Of a stretch of DNA of 64,000 bases, positions 34,993 through 46,275 are shown in pieces. The DNA comes from Alopecurus myosuroides (taxonomy: Eukaryota > Streptophyta > Magnoliopsida > Poales > Poaceae), in NCBI GenBank assembly GCA_028641055.1, contig CM054060.1:160520322-160584321 (forward strand), written 5' to 3'. Below the pieces are notes generated by a model, which was given only the letters and a program-made list of their open reading frames with translations, ran no database searches and had not been told where the DNA came from. A program made the translations under genes and the position numbers. Within the stretch, counting starts at the first letter, position 1. Each line of letters begins with the position of its first letter.

Positions 34993-35979
34993 ATGTCAGG
35001 ATCAAGCAATTCCTGGCGCGGCAAGGGGGAAGAGACCAAGGACGTGGAATCAATGATGGATCGGCTGGATCTGACGGAGAGGGAAAGTGCAACACTCGTG
35101 GTGGATGAAGAAGCTGCAGCGGAAACGGATCAGATGCATGCATTGATCGGTAAGGTACTGTATAGGAGGGTCCTCCATATCAGTACTATTGAGGAGGCAC
35201 TCCGGCCTGCTTGGGGTAATCCACGGGGTTTGTCGTTCAGATCAATGGGAGAGAATATGTTTGTGGCAAGATTTGAAGTGAAGCGCGATTGTGACCGCAT
35301 CTGGGACGGAGGGCCCTGGGCAGTAGGGAAGCATTGTGTGGTGCTTGAGGTTTTTGACATTAGATCGAGACCCTCGGAGCTCAAGTTTGATAGGATCAAG
35401 GTCTGGGCTAGGGTGATAAACCTACCGTTCAATCTGTTGTGCCCGCCTTGGCCACCTAAAATAGCAGCTATGATTGGTGATGTTATTCACATTGATGCCG
35501 ATGAGAAAGGTTTTGCATGGGGAGAAAGTCTTCGGACTAGAGTCTGGATTAAAGTCCAGGAACCGCTCATGAGGGTGATCCAATTGGAGCTATCAAAATC
35601 AAGGGGAAAGGAACTGTTTCACATACAATATGAAAACCTCCCATATTTCTGTTTCTCGTGTGGAGTCTTGGGGCATGCTGAGGCTATGTGCCCAAACCCA
35701 GCTGGGAGAGATGCTAATGGCAGGCCACCGTACCCGGAATCACTCCGTTTTTTCGTTACTAAAGCTAAGGGGTGGGGTGGCGCTGCGGGGACACGGTCAG
35801 GAGGCTTTGGCGGGCCGGTTGGTGGCAAGGAACAATCTGAAGAAGATGAGTCAGTGGAACCGGGTGCCGAAGTGACATCCCCAGCAAAACAGGGACCTTT
35901 TAAACACACTCCTCATCAGGTCAATGTAGGTGCTGGTAGGGGGAATGGAGGACGCCGTGGAGGCTTGGGTAGGCGTTAG
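34993..35979 (+). CDS. LINE ORF1: DUF4283-type nucleic-acid-binding protein with CCHC knuckle
   Basis: This 328-residue ORF has a DUF4283-like domain (about 45-200, with VGKHCVVLEVF and FDRIKVWARVINLP) and a C-X2-C-X4-H-X4-C knuckle at residues 220-233 (FCFSCGVLGHAEAMC). A Gly-rich basic tail follows. It would coat the LINE RNA. It stops at TAG 35977-35979, but the same frame then stays open for 72 more codons to TGA 36196-36198, which overlaps the ORF2 start in ATGA. The TAG is therefore probably a lesion that shortens the C-terminus. Confidence 0.85.
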   Translation: MSGSSNSWRGKGEETKDVESMMDRLDLTERESATLVVDEEAAAETDQMHALIGKVLYRRVLHISTIEEALRPAWGNPRGLSFRSMGENMFVARFEVKRDCDRIWDGGPWAVGKHCVVLEVFDIRSRPSELKFDRIKVWARVINLPFNLLCPPWPPKIAAMIGDVIHIDADEKGFAWGESLRTRVWIKVQEPLMRVIQLELSKSRGKELFHIQYENLPYFCFSCGVLGHAEAMCPNPAGRDANGRPPYPESLRFFVTKAKGWGGAAGTRSGGFGGPVGGKEQSEEDESVEPGAEVTSPAKQGPFKHTPHQVNVGAGRGNGGRRGGLGRR

Positions 35980-36194
35980 CCTTACCGGCGTGTTGTTTTT
36001 GAGAGCCAAGGAACTTATGTGGCAAAGAACAAGGTCCTGATGCTTGAGGACCAGGAGACGATTAATAAGAAGAGAGCTAGTGAGGAAGCAGCATCGGCTG
36101 AATCAAAAAGTGACAGCAGAGACTCAAAAAAGAACAAGACAGTGGCGGTGGCACACTATGAGGCGGAGGCTGCGGCGCAGCCCCGCCGGGAGCA

Positions 36195-39100
36195 ATGAGT
36201 TGTATCTGTTGGAACTGTCGCGGGCTTGGGAACCCAGCGACAGTTCTGGAGCTTCACAATCTGGTGAAGAGTGAAGGGCCTGCCTTGGTTTTTGTTTCTG
36301 AAACAAAGATCGAGGGTAAACGTGTGCGAGAATTGGCAACAAAGCTCGGCTTTGTAGGCTGTTTGACGGTGGATAGTGATGGCCTAAGCGGAGGCTTGGC
36401 TCTCTTTTGGTCGAAGGAGGTGGATGTCTCGTTGAAAACCTTCTCGGACCAACATATTGATGTATTGGTCAAGAATATTGGAGGAGATAGGAAATCGTGG
36501 AGATTCACGGGCTTCTATGCCAAGGCAAAGAGGAGTGAACGTAACAGAAGTTGGGACTTGCTGAAGTGGTTGCATAGCCAGAGTGATGATCCGTGGTTAT
36601 GCGGAGGGGACTTCAATGAAATCTTGGATGCCTCTGAACAATTCGGCTCGATTGACAGGCCCGAATGGAAGATGGAAGGTTTTAGGGAGACGATGGATGC
36701 ATGTGGGTTCCATGACCTCGGCTTCCAAGGCATTCCCTATACGTGGGATAATATGTAAGAAGGGGTAGCGAACGTGAAGGTTTGGCTAGACCGGTTATTA
36801 GCGGATCAGAAAATGCTCCAAACTTATGATGGTACTTTTGTTAGACATGTACCAATGGTCAAGTCTGATCACTGCTGTATTATTGGCACAGTTCGGAGAT
36901 CTACAGGAGAATCGGGTCAAGGTAGCACCCGGAGATTCATCTATGAAGATGCTTGGAGACGAGAAGAATCCTACGATGCCGCGGTTCTTGATGGGTGGAC
37001 TAAGGGATCGGGAGGAGAGGGACTGCTAGGACTAAATGAGGCCCTAATGCAGATGCAGACACAGCTCGGTGGCTGGAAAACCAGAGTGTTTGGAGATGTC
37101 AGGAGAAAGATTAAGAAAATACGAAAAGAATTTGAGAAGGAAAAAGCTAACTCACTGTTTAGAGGGCCCTCTAACAGGGAGAAAGCACTGGCTAGGCAAT
37201 TGTCGGAATTGCTACAGCGTGAAGAGACGATGGCAAGACAGAGATCAAGGGTAGACTGGCTCAGATTAGGTGATCGGAATACGCGTTACTTTCATGCGCG
37301 TGCTGCTGCGCGAAAGAGCCAGAACCGTATCTCGTGTCTGAACAATAGAGATGGGAACCTTTGCGAGACAAAGGAGGAAATAGAAGGGGAGATTCAGGGC
37401 TTCTATACGGACCTCTACTCTGCTCAAAGAGGGATCGACGTGCATGCTGTTCTCCACCATGTATCGCCTTCGGTGACGGCAGAGATGAATCACCGACTCA
37501 CTCGTCCGTTCGAAAACGACGAGGTGAAGAAAGCATTATTTGCAATGGGCCCGTCGAAAGCGCCAGGCGCTGATGGCTTTAATGCAGGCTTCTATCAACA
37601 TCATTGGGAGCTCATTGGCGAAGACGTTACACAGGCGGTGTTGAGTTTTCTCAATGGAGGCATTATGCCACAAGAGGTGAATAAAACGGTAATTGTTCTC
37701 ATTCCAAAAATTAAGAATCCACAGAACATTACCCAGTACCGTCCTATCTCACTTTGCAATGTTATCTATAAGATTTGCTCAAAAGTCCTATCTAACCGGC
37801 TACGGGAGATCTTGGATGAGATAATTGCAGAGGAGCAGAGTGCGTTTGTGCCGGGGAGGCTCATTACAGATAATGTACTGACTGCATACGAGTGCATCCA
37901 CTCAATGCGATGGAAGAAAGGCAAGAAAGGCTGGTGCGCGGTGAAAATTGATATGATCAAGGCATATGACCGTGTAGAATGGCCATATCTGCAAGGAATC
38001 ATGGAGCAACTAGGCTTTGATTATCGATGGATCTCCTTGGTAATGAGGTGTGTCACGGCAGTCAATTTTCAGATCAAGGTTAATGGACAACTGCTGCCGT
38101 CCTTTACCCCGTCGAGAGGAATCAGGCAGGGAGACCCCATCTCTCCCTACCTATTCTTATTGTGTGGTGAAGGATTGTCGAGTATGCTGAAGAATTACGA
38201 TGGAGGGTGGATTGATAGGGGGATCCGGGTGAGCACAAGGGCACCCTGGATATCACACCTTCTTTTTGCGGATGATTGCCTGATTTTCATACAGGCGGAT
38301 GTGAGGAGTGCATCACGGTTATGTGAGATCCTAGATGGCTACTGCACTGGTTCAGGTCAGGGAGCCAATAAACAGAAGAGTTCAATATTCTTTAGCCCAA
38401 ATTGTGGGGCGTCTATCAGGAGAAGGGTGAGGAATGCTACTGATAATCAGAGAGAAGCCCTATCCGAAAAATACCTTGGCCTCCCAACGGCCAATGGAAG
38501 ATTAACAGAAGATCAGTTTGTATATCTTTATGAAAGATCGAGAGGGAAGGTGGAAGGATGGTGTGAAAAGAAACTTGCATGTGCGGCAAAGGAGGTGCTC
38601 CTCAAGTCAGTGGTTCAGGCTCTACCAACCTATGCTATGAGTTGTTTCAAACTCACAAAAGGTTTATGCAAAAAGGTAACGACAGTAATGTCAAAATACT
38701 GGTGGACGGGATCTCTTGACAAAAAGGGGATGCATTGGCAGTCTTGGGAGGAAATGTCTGTTTCCAAATCCCATGGTGGACTAGGTTTTCGTGACCTGCA
38801 AGTTTTCAATGATGTTATGCTTGCGAAGCAAGCTTGGCGGCTGCTAGAGTTCCCGGATAGTCTCTGTGCACGAGTTCTGAAGGGTAGGTATTACCATGAT
38901 GGTGATATTCTGACAGCAAGATGCCCTGCTGGCGCGTCCCCGACGTGGCAAGCGATCATCAAAGGAAGGGAAGTTTTGCGACAAGGACTGATTCGCAGGG
39001 TGGGAGATGGTACCAAAACAGAAATCTGGCATGACAGATGGATTAATGGTACAACAACGATGAGACCAATAGGCAGACTCAGTGACAAACCGGTTCAATT

Positions 39101-40304
39101 GGTTGCCGATCTCATAGACCCCTTATCTGATCAGTAGAACAAACAGTTGGTTCGTGAGGTATTCTTTCCTCCGGATGCAGCAGCTATCCTGGCGATGCCG
39201 AGACCGCGGCGTTCTGGCCCGGACATATGGGCATGGGCCTAGGAGCGCAACGGACTATTTACAGTACGCTCCGCGTACAGAGAAATGGTCGAAGCAAGAT
39301 ACAAGGAAGATCTACAGGTAGGCAACTCGCAGGGCCATGAAATAACATGGAAAAGGCTTTGGAAATTAAACGTGCTACCCAAGATCCGTATCTTTTGGTG
39401 GAGAGTGCTTAACAATATGCTACCAAGCTATGGCGAATTGCAGAGGAGGCACATTCGGCCAAGTACTACCTGTCCGCTATGTGGACATGGAGAGGAGTCG
39501 CTATTTCATGCAGCGACGGTATGTGAACATGCTCTGAATTTTTGGGGAGCAGCGGAATCGAGGTTTGAAGTTAAGTTACCAAGATTACACCCGTATACAT
39601 GGGCGGAGGATATTCTAGATCCACACATTATATCAAAGGACCATGCAGCAGTGGTGGTCACGGTGATATGGGCGATTTGGCATAGCAGAAATAAATTTAC
39701 TCATGGGGAGGAGAAATACCAGCCACAACAATCGATGTTGATCATTGAGGATATTGTTCGTTCGCTGGAAATTCCACAGAAACCTATGGTTGAGCTGCAA
39801 CCAGTGGAGAGATGGAAGAAACCCGTCGATGGATGGGTACGGCTGAATGTTGACGGTGCGGTGGACATGGTTGGTCAGAATGGAGGTACAGGTGTAGTGG
39901 CAAGAGATAGCTGTGGGGAATTTCTTGCGGGGAGATGCACCAAGTATGAGGGGATCGAGGATCCCGAGGTCCTGGAGCTGCTAGCTTGCAGGGATGCGAT
40001 GGTCCTAGCACATGAACATGGTTTCCAGCAGGTGGAGATTGGGTGTGACTGCAAGAATGTCGAGGCGATGTGGAATTCTCCAAGGTTGGGGAAGTCAGTA
40101 GGTTTTCATATTATTAGGGAAATGGACGAGGTAGCAAACCATTTTCAGGGGTTTAAGCTTCTTTTTATTAGGCGCACTGCCAACTTGGCGGCTCATAAGT
40201 GTGCAAAAGAGGCTCTGGTGTGCGAGTCTGTAATGAACTATGATGTAACCCCTGGCTTCCTGGTTGAAATTATTCAATCAGAGAAGCTTACGCCTGTGGA
40301 ATAA
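36195..40304 (+). pseudogene. LINE ORF2: endonuclease-RT-RNase H, three in-frame stops
   Basis: One frame runs through 36195-40304. The apurinic-type endonuclease shows WNCRGLG, the E in VSETK, GDFNEIL and SDHC. RT shows YRPISLCNVIYKI, SAFVPGRLITDN, KIDMIKAYDRVEW, GIRQGDPISPYLF and the catalytic FADD. Then come a zf-RVT segment (CPLCGHGEESLFHA) and a C-terminal RNase H (LNVDGAVD, ELLACRDAM, NLAAHKCAKEA). Stops interrupt at TAA 36756, TAG 39135 and TAG 39240. The intact original would be about 1369 residues. As it stands no full ORF2 protein can be made. Confidence 0.9.
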
Positions 40305-40348
40305 AAGCTGAGAGCCGCAGGTTATATAAAAAAAGGAGTTTTCCGGTT

Positions 40349-40400
40349 CCCCTGACAGTCGTGCCAAAATCTCTCCCGCAACATACCCAGCTTCTTGATG
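40349..40400. other. 52-bp host sequence between the two LINEs
   Basis: This is unduplicated pre-insertion sequence between the right TSD of the plus LINE and the left TSD of the minus LINE. It is part of the ancestral VPS20 upstream region. Confidence 0.8.
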
Positions 40401-40536
40401 ACGGATCGAGCGGTTTTTTTGTTTTGAAACCATAATAAGTATATTAAGCTAGCAAGCCGCCTCATTAAAAACCTTCCAGTCCCCGTAGGTACCCTGGTAA
40501 GGAAAAGAGTGCGTCTGAAACTTGCTGCCACCACAA

Positions 40537-43500
40537 TCACACCCTAGTTACATCATCTAGAAGAGTTTGCAAAAGAAAACTAGGGGGTTCATCGACCCAG
40601 GTACAATTATTATTCGATCTAAAGCAATGTCTAGCTATGTCGTGCGCTGCCATATTACATTCCCTAGTACAATGAGCAAACTCCACACAGCCAATTAGAC
40701 CAGCGAAGTAGAATGTCTCCGAATAGACCGCTGCCCCCTCATTCCAAATTTGGGCATGGCCTGAGCAATTGTTAACCACCTCAACCGAGTCTGATTCGGC
40801 TTCAACAATATTTGCCCCTCGTTGATGTGAGAATTCGATACCATATTTCATCGCCAGAGCCTCGGCCAACTCCACAGAGGATACATGAGGGAGGAAGACC
40901 CCCCCCCCCCCCCGCCGCGACAAAGGACCCATGATCATCTCTAATAATAAACCCAACAGCACCTGTTTTTGATTCCTCACAGAAGGCGGCGTCCGCATTC
41001 ATCTTCCACGCATTTAATCTCGGCATAGCCCATTTTGGTTTAGGCACCGAGTAATTATCCGAAATCACCTTTGTATGGTTAAGAGCCAATGCCCGGATTG
41101 AGACAGCGCACTGATGGGCAGGTGGAATATTTTTCCCGTGGGTTTTTTGCCTTCTTAGCCACCATATATACCACATTCCCGTGACCATCAACTCCTTTAG
41201 TAGCAGGTCCGAATACCCCTGAACAGTACAGGGATTCGATAATAGGATTAATTCAAGAACTCGAGCTCCCTCAGTCGTACCATTACGATATTGATTAATG
41301 ATCTCTAGTATTCCCAGCTCCCTCCAAATATTCACGGCCAGATCGCATTCAAATAGTAAATGCATCATATCTTCCTCGGCGTTACCACATACTGGGCATA
41401 AACCCGAATCAGCTATGTGTCTATTGACCAAAACCTTCTTAATAGGAACAATACCGTGCATGACCCTCCAGCAGAAAATTTTTACCTTAGCTGAATTTTT
41501 TAACCTCCAAAGAATTCTCCATGCTACTGGATCAACAGCATTTCCTTGTATCAGAGGTTGACAGGCAAGCCCATTATGTTGGTGTCTCCATTCTAGATAG
41601 TAGGCTGATTTTACCGAAAAGGAACCACTCCGATTCGCATCCCAAGCGATGAAATCATCAAAAGCATTAAAATTCAGAGGTATCTGTAGAATACGGTTAG
41701 CATCTTGAAGATTAAAGATGCTATGAATTAACTCATGGTCCCAATGCTCCGTGTCGGGATTAATAAGCTCATCAACCTTTGACAATAAACAGTTACCTCT
41801 ATTAGTAGAGACCCTCCGATTAATTGCATGTGGAATCCAGGGATCCGACCATATGTCAATGGCCCTCCCATTACCAACCCTCCAGATATAACCTCTTTTA
41901 AAAGTTTGAATACCCGAAAACAAGCTTTGCCAAGTGAAAGAACTTCCCGCCTTAGGCCCAGCTTTAAAGATATCTCCAGAGGGAAAATATTTAGCCCGGA
42001 GAACCCGAGCACACAAAGTTTCAGGTTCTGAGATTAAGCGCCACACTTGTTTGGCCAACAATGCGAGATTGAACGAGTGTAGATCCCGAAAACCCATGCC
42101 ACCCTCCCTCTTGGGGAAGCACATCTTCCACCAAGAGTACCAATGCATTTTCTTACCTTGGTCATCATCGCCCCACCAAAACTGCGATATCGCATCCGTA
42201 ATCTTCTTGCACACCTTTTTTGGTAAAAGGAAAACAGACATGGCATATACAGGGATTGATTGAGCAACGGATTTCAAAAGAATTTCTTTACCTCCTATCG
42301 ATAATTGCTTCTCTCTCCACCCCTTTAATCTTTGCAAAATTCTATCAACAAAATGCATAAAGCAATCACTACGATCTGCCCCAACAATTGCCGGTAACCC
42401 CAAATATTTGTCAGATAAGGCCCCATTATCGATATTTAATGTCTCACAAATTCCAATCTTCAATTCGATATCAGTATTGGGACTGAAATAAATACTTGAT
42501 TTTGCGACACTCACCATTTGTCCCGAGTTCGCACAGTACTCGTCAAGAACTCTTTGCAAGGAGGTTGCATTATGTAAATCTGCTTTCAAAAGGATCAAGG
42601 AATCATCAGCAAATAGTAGGTTTGAAACTGATGGTGCATTCCTACACACCTTAATCCCCTCAATACCACAAACCTCTTCTTCATGCATTAAACTTCTTGA
42701 CAAGCCCTCTGCACATAACAAGAATAAATAAGGGGACAGAGGGTCCCCTTGTCTGATGCCTCGAGTTGGTGAGAACCCCTCAGAGAGCTGAGAATTAAAT
42801 CTCACCGAGTAGGACACCGAAGTGACGCAAGCCATGACCAAATCAATCCAAATTGGATGAAACCCAAATTTATTCAACATATCTCTCAGAAAAGTCCATT
42901 CTACTCTATCATACGCTTTATGCATATCAAGTTTAATAGCGCAAAGACCCGAATTACCTCTCCTCTTGTTTTTAATCTTGTGGATGCACTCATAAGCTAC
43001 CAACACGTTGTCGGTGATCAGTCTTCCCGGAACAAAGGCACTTTGAGACGGTGAAATGATCTCGGGCAGAATTGATTTCAATCTTGCAGCTATCATTTTT
43101 GAAATAATTTTATACACCACATTGCAGAGAGATATAGGACGAAATTGTGATACCTCCTCCGGAACATCCACCTTGGGAATAAGGACGATCACTGTTTCAT
43201 TCCACCCATCCGGGATCATCCGATCATTAATAGCTTTTAACACCGCTTGAGAGATATTATCTCCCACAATATGCCAAAATCTCTTGAAGAATATTGCATG
43301 CAAACCATCTGGACCAGGGGCTTTAAGATCCCCTATGCTAAACACAGCCTTCTTTACATCATCATTAGTGTACGGCTCCAAGAGTCTATCGTTCATATCC
43401 GCAGTAACTTGAGCAGGGATTTTCTCAAGAAATTGGGGATCTGTCACATTAATTTCCGAGTTGAACAGGTTAGTAAAAAAAATTCGAATAACAGGATTAA

Positions 43501-44665
43501 GTGCCTCTGTACCTTCCACAAATTCACCCTCCTGGTTCCTAAGCTTCTTGATATAATTCCTCTTTTGTCTTGCCGAGGCAAAGCTATGAAAGTAAGCTGT
43601 ATTTTTATCTCCGTTTCTCAGCCAATTCGCGCTAGCACGCTGGTTCCATTTAATCTCCTCTTGTTCCAATAGTTTCTCAATTAGACGTGAGAGCTCCACT
43701 TTTTTCAAATCAGTTTCAGTATTCAGAGGGCCTCTCATAACCTGTTCAAGTTCTTTTTGCGCTCTCCGAAGTCTTCTCTTTGGTTGCCTGATCACCGTCT
43801 GATCCCATGCATGTAGATTCTCATGCATGGTCTTCAATCTTCCAAGTATGTCCGTGGGAGATCTCCCATCACCCGCTTCTTCCCAAGACTTGTGTACTGT
43901 ATCCGAAAATCCCTCCTCTCTGAGCCACTTTGCTTCAAACATAAGAGGTCTACCAATATTGGCAGTCTGTTGTGGTGCGAAATAATCCGTGTCAAGCAAT
44001 ATAGGACGGTGATCTGAATGATTGTACTCGAGATGAATAATTGCTGCATTTTCATACATTTGATTCCAGCTCAAAGACCCTAAGCCTCTGTCCAAACTCT
44101 CACGCAGCCTCCCCCTGTGCCAAGTGAAGCTATCGCCGATGAATCCCATGTCATGGAGGCCGCATTCCTCTAACACCTCGTGGAATGCCTTCATATATTT
44201 CTCTGGCCTAGCCCTGCCTCCTTCTTTCTCATGATTATAAAGTATCTCATTAAGATCACCCATGACAAGCCACGGGAGATTGTTTTGTTGATGAATGCAC
44301 CGTAATCTATCCCAAGTTTTGTGTTTGTCTCTCCACCTTGCTTCCGCATACATCCCTGTTAGTCTCCACACTTTTTGATTGTCATCTTCTATTCTCACAT
44401 CAATATAATTGGGATGAGAAAAAATTTGAGTCACTCTAGACTCCCTTTTCCAAGCCATTAGAACTCCTCCACTTCTCCCATCACTAGATTGGACTATCGA
44501 GAAGTCCACGTGAATCCTTTTTCTCAAACATTCAGCCGGGTAAATATCTAAATGAGTCTCAGACAAAAATATCACATCTGGATTATAGCGCCTTACCACA
44601 TCCAGAAGGGCTCGAACTGCCGCGGCGTTCCCCAGGCCACGGTAGTTCCAACATAAAATTTTCAT
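40537..44665 (-). pseudogene. LINE ORF2: endonuclease-RT-RNase H, one frameshift at a G15 run
   Basis: The main frame 40802-44665 has the endonuclease (LCWNYRGLGN, LSETHLD, GDLNEIL, SDHRPIL), RT (YRPISLCNVVYKI, SAFVPGRLITDN, KLDMHKAYDRVEW, GIRQGDPLSPYLF, FADDSLI), zf-RVT (CPVCGNAEEDMMHL) and the start of RNase H (MNADAAF, VGFIIRDDHGSF). The rest of RNase H (VELAEALAMKYGI, ECNMAAHDIARH) lies in another frame, 40537-40998. The two join inside 15 consecutive C (40899-40913, plus strand). That may be a real slip or an assembly error. All catalytic motifs are present. Confidence 0.9.
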
Positions 44666-45939
44666 TGCGACCGGACGGACCCCTCACGGGAGCCCGCCGA
44701 TCCGAGTGAAGGGGAGACAGCTCCAACCTTCTTAGTTCTTTTCTGCCGTAAAACTTCCAATCCCTTCTGACTATCATCTCCGCCTACTCCTTTTTCTACT
44801 AATTCCATCTCCCAGTCATCTTCTTTTCCACTCGCCTTTTTTGCTTCTTCTTCTTCTATCTGTTCCTTATTATCTGAAAATAGCCTCTTCCGGACGCCCA
44901 CTTCTGAGCTCTCACGGTCAGACATCTCACTGTCCTGATCTTTTAGGGGACTCGATGCAGTATCCTTTAGAGGATCTTCATTGGTTGCCTCCTTTCCAAT
45001 TGTAGCAAGAGCATTAAAACGCCAACTACCATTGTTATTGCCACGGCCAACACCATGCACTGGTTCGGATGGAAACCTACCCCCGCTTCCCTGTCCTCTA
45101 CCAGCTCTCCCTCTGTATCCAGTAAAATTCCTTCCTTTCCATGTAGCCCACTCAGCCTTAAGCAAATCACCCCACTTGATTTTATCAGTTGTGTGCTCCC
45201 CAGTACCACATTCCAGCAAGGTGTGTCCAAGAATACCACAAGCTCCGCAAAATTTAGGTATTTTCTCATATCTCATCTCATAAACCTCTCTTTGTCCTCC
45301 TTCTGAAATTGATACGAATCGAGCAAGTGCTTTTCTAACATCAAGCATAACGCGAGCCCGAACAAAATTCCCAGCCCCTTTGACATCTGTTGCTACTTCA
45401 ATTACCTTGCCAACCCTCTTCTCCGTTAAATTTGTAATGAGAGATTTATCACGGTAACCGATTGGGAGCTTATGTATTTGGATCCATATTTTAATGAAAT
45501 TGAGATCCACTGATTCCACCGGGGAAAATCCATCATATGATTCAATGCTAATCGCACTTTGTCTGAAGTGCCACGGACCTCCTTGATCAATCTTTAGCCA
45601 ATCCCCTAAGCAAAAGCACTGTATTGTGAATAGATCATCCTCTAGCTTCGTGAATTTAATTTCTTTTGCCGGGCTCCAAGCAATCCTCATATGCTGTTCA
45701 AAAGTCTGCGGGCTAAACGGATTTGTTGTATGAACACGAACCAATGCCATCCACTTAATCCCTTCCTTTGGGATATCAGTTTCATCCTCAAAGACTAGAT
45801 CGTCATATTCATCTTCCTCAATACCAAGCCTCTGTATCATCGCGTCCAACCCTTCTCCTCTATTCCCAGTCAATCCGATCCTTGTAGATGATTGTGAGTC
45901 ACTAGTTTCTGCCATCTTGCTTTCCTCAATCGCACACAA
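44662..45939 (-). CDS. LINE ORF1: DUF4283-type protein with CCHC knuckle
   Basis: This intact 425-residue frame begins MCAIEESKMAE; the Met at residue 9 (45915) is an alternative start. A DUF4283-like domain spans about 60-200 (GPWHFRQSAISIESYDGF, KIWIQIHKLPIGYRD). A C-X2-C-X4-H-X4-C knuckle is at 231-244 (FCGACGILGHTLLEC). The tail is Gly/Arg-rich and then acidic. Its TGA stop (44664-44662) overlaps the ORF2 ATG (44665-44663) as ATGA, suggesting ORF2 is translated by termination-reinitiation. Confidence 0.88.
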   Translation of the reverse strand: MCAIEESKMAETSDSQSSTRIGLTGNRGEGLDAMIQRLGIEEDEYDDLVFEDETDIPKEGIKWMALVRVHTTNPFSPQTFEQHMRIAWSPAKEIKFTKLEDDLFTIQCFCLGDWLKIDQGGPWHFRQSAISIESYDGFSPVESVDLNFIKIWIQIHKLPIGYRDKSLITNLTEKRVGKVIEVATDVKGAGNFVRARVMLDVRKALARFVSISEGGQREVYEMRYEKIPKFCGACGILGHTLLECGTGEHTTDKIKWGDLLKAEWATWKGRNFTGYRGRAGRGQGSGGRFPSEPVHGVGRGNNNGSWRFNALATIGKEATNEDPLKDTASSPLKDQDSEMSDRESSEVGVRKRLFSDNKEQIEEEEAKKASGKEDDWEMELVEKGVGGDDSQKGLEVLRQKRTKKVGAVSPSLGSAGSREGSVRSQ

Positions 45940-46275
45940 ATTCCACTGCTACGCTGTTCCCGCAAGATCCTGCAATAGGCGCCGCCTAGATCGATCACGA
46001 TCTCCAAGCACACGTCTAGAATCGCCACGGTCTCCAAGCACACGTCCAGAATCGCCAAAACCTTGCACTAAAAGCCAGCCCCAGAGCACCTGAGGCCAAA
46101 TCCGTACCGAACACCAACAGGGATCCTGCCAGGACAACGAACTCCGCGCCGGAATAGGATTCCGGGCGTGCGGAGGCGAGCCAACCCTAATCGCCAGAGG
46201 CGTTAGGTCTAAACGGTTCCGTGGTCGTCCGTCATAGTTTAATACGGATCGAGCGGTTTGCAATAACGGGTCTAA

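Larger units (their letters stand above)
34740..40332 (+). mobile_element. Full-length L1-type LINE, plus strand, 16-bp TSD
   Basis: It is flanked by AAGGAGTTTTCCGGTT at 34724-34739 and 40333-40348 and ends in a short A-rich tail (TATATAAAAAAA). It contains ORF1 and ORF2 with endonuclease, RT, zinc knuckle and RNase H. It is 5593 bp with a ~250-bp 5' UTR. The tail joins a T-rich priming site (CTCCTT on the opposite strand), as expected for target-primed reverse transcription. Coding decay consists only of nonsense codons; I saw no frameshift. Confidence 0.92.
40417..46243 (-). mobile_element. Full-length L1-type LINE, minus strand, 16-bp TSD, nearly intact
   Basis: It is flanked by ACGGATCGAGCGGTTT at 40401-40416 and 46244-46259; the T-run shared with the tail makes the inner edge ambiguous by a few bases. 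The tail on the minus strand is A-rich (AAAACAAAAAAA). It is 5827 bp, with a ~300-bp 5' UTR, intact ORF1, and ORF2 broken only at a G15 run. Of the mobile elements here it has the best-preserved coding capacity. Confidence 0.93.
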
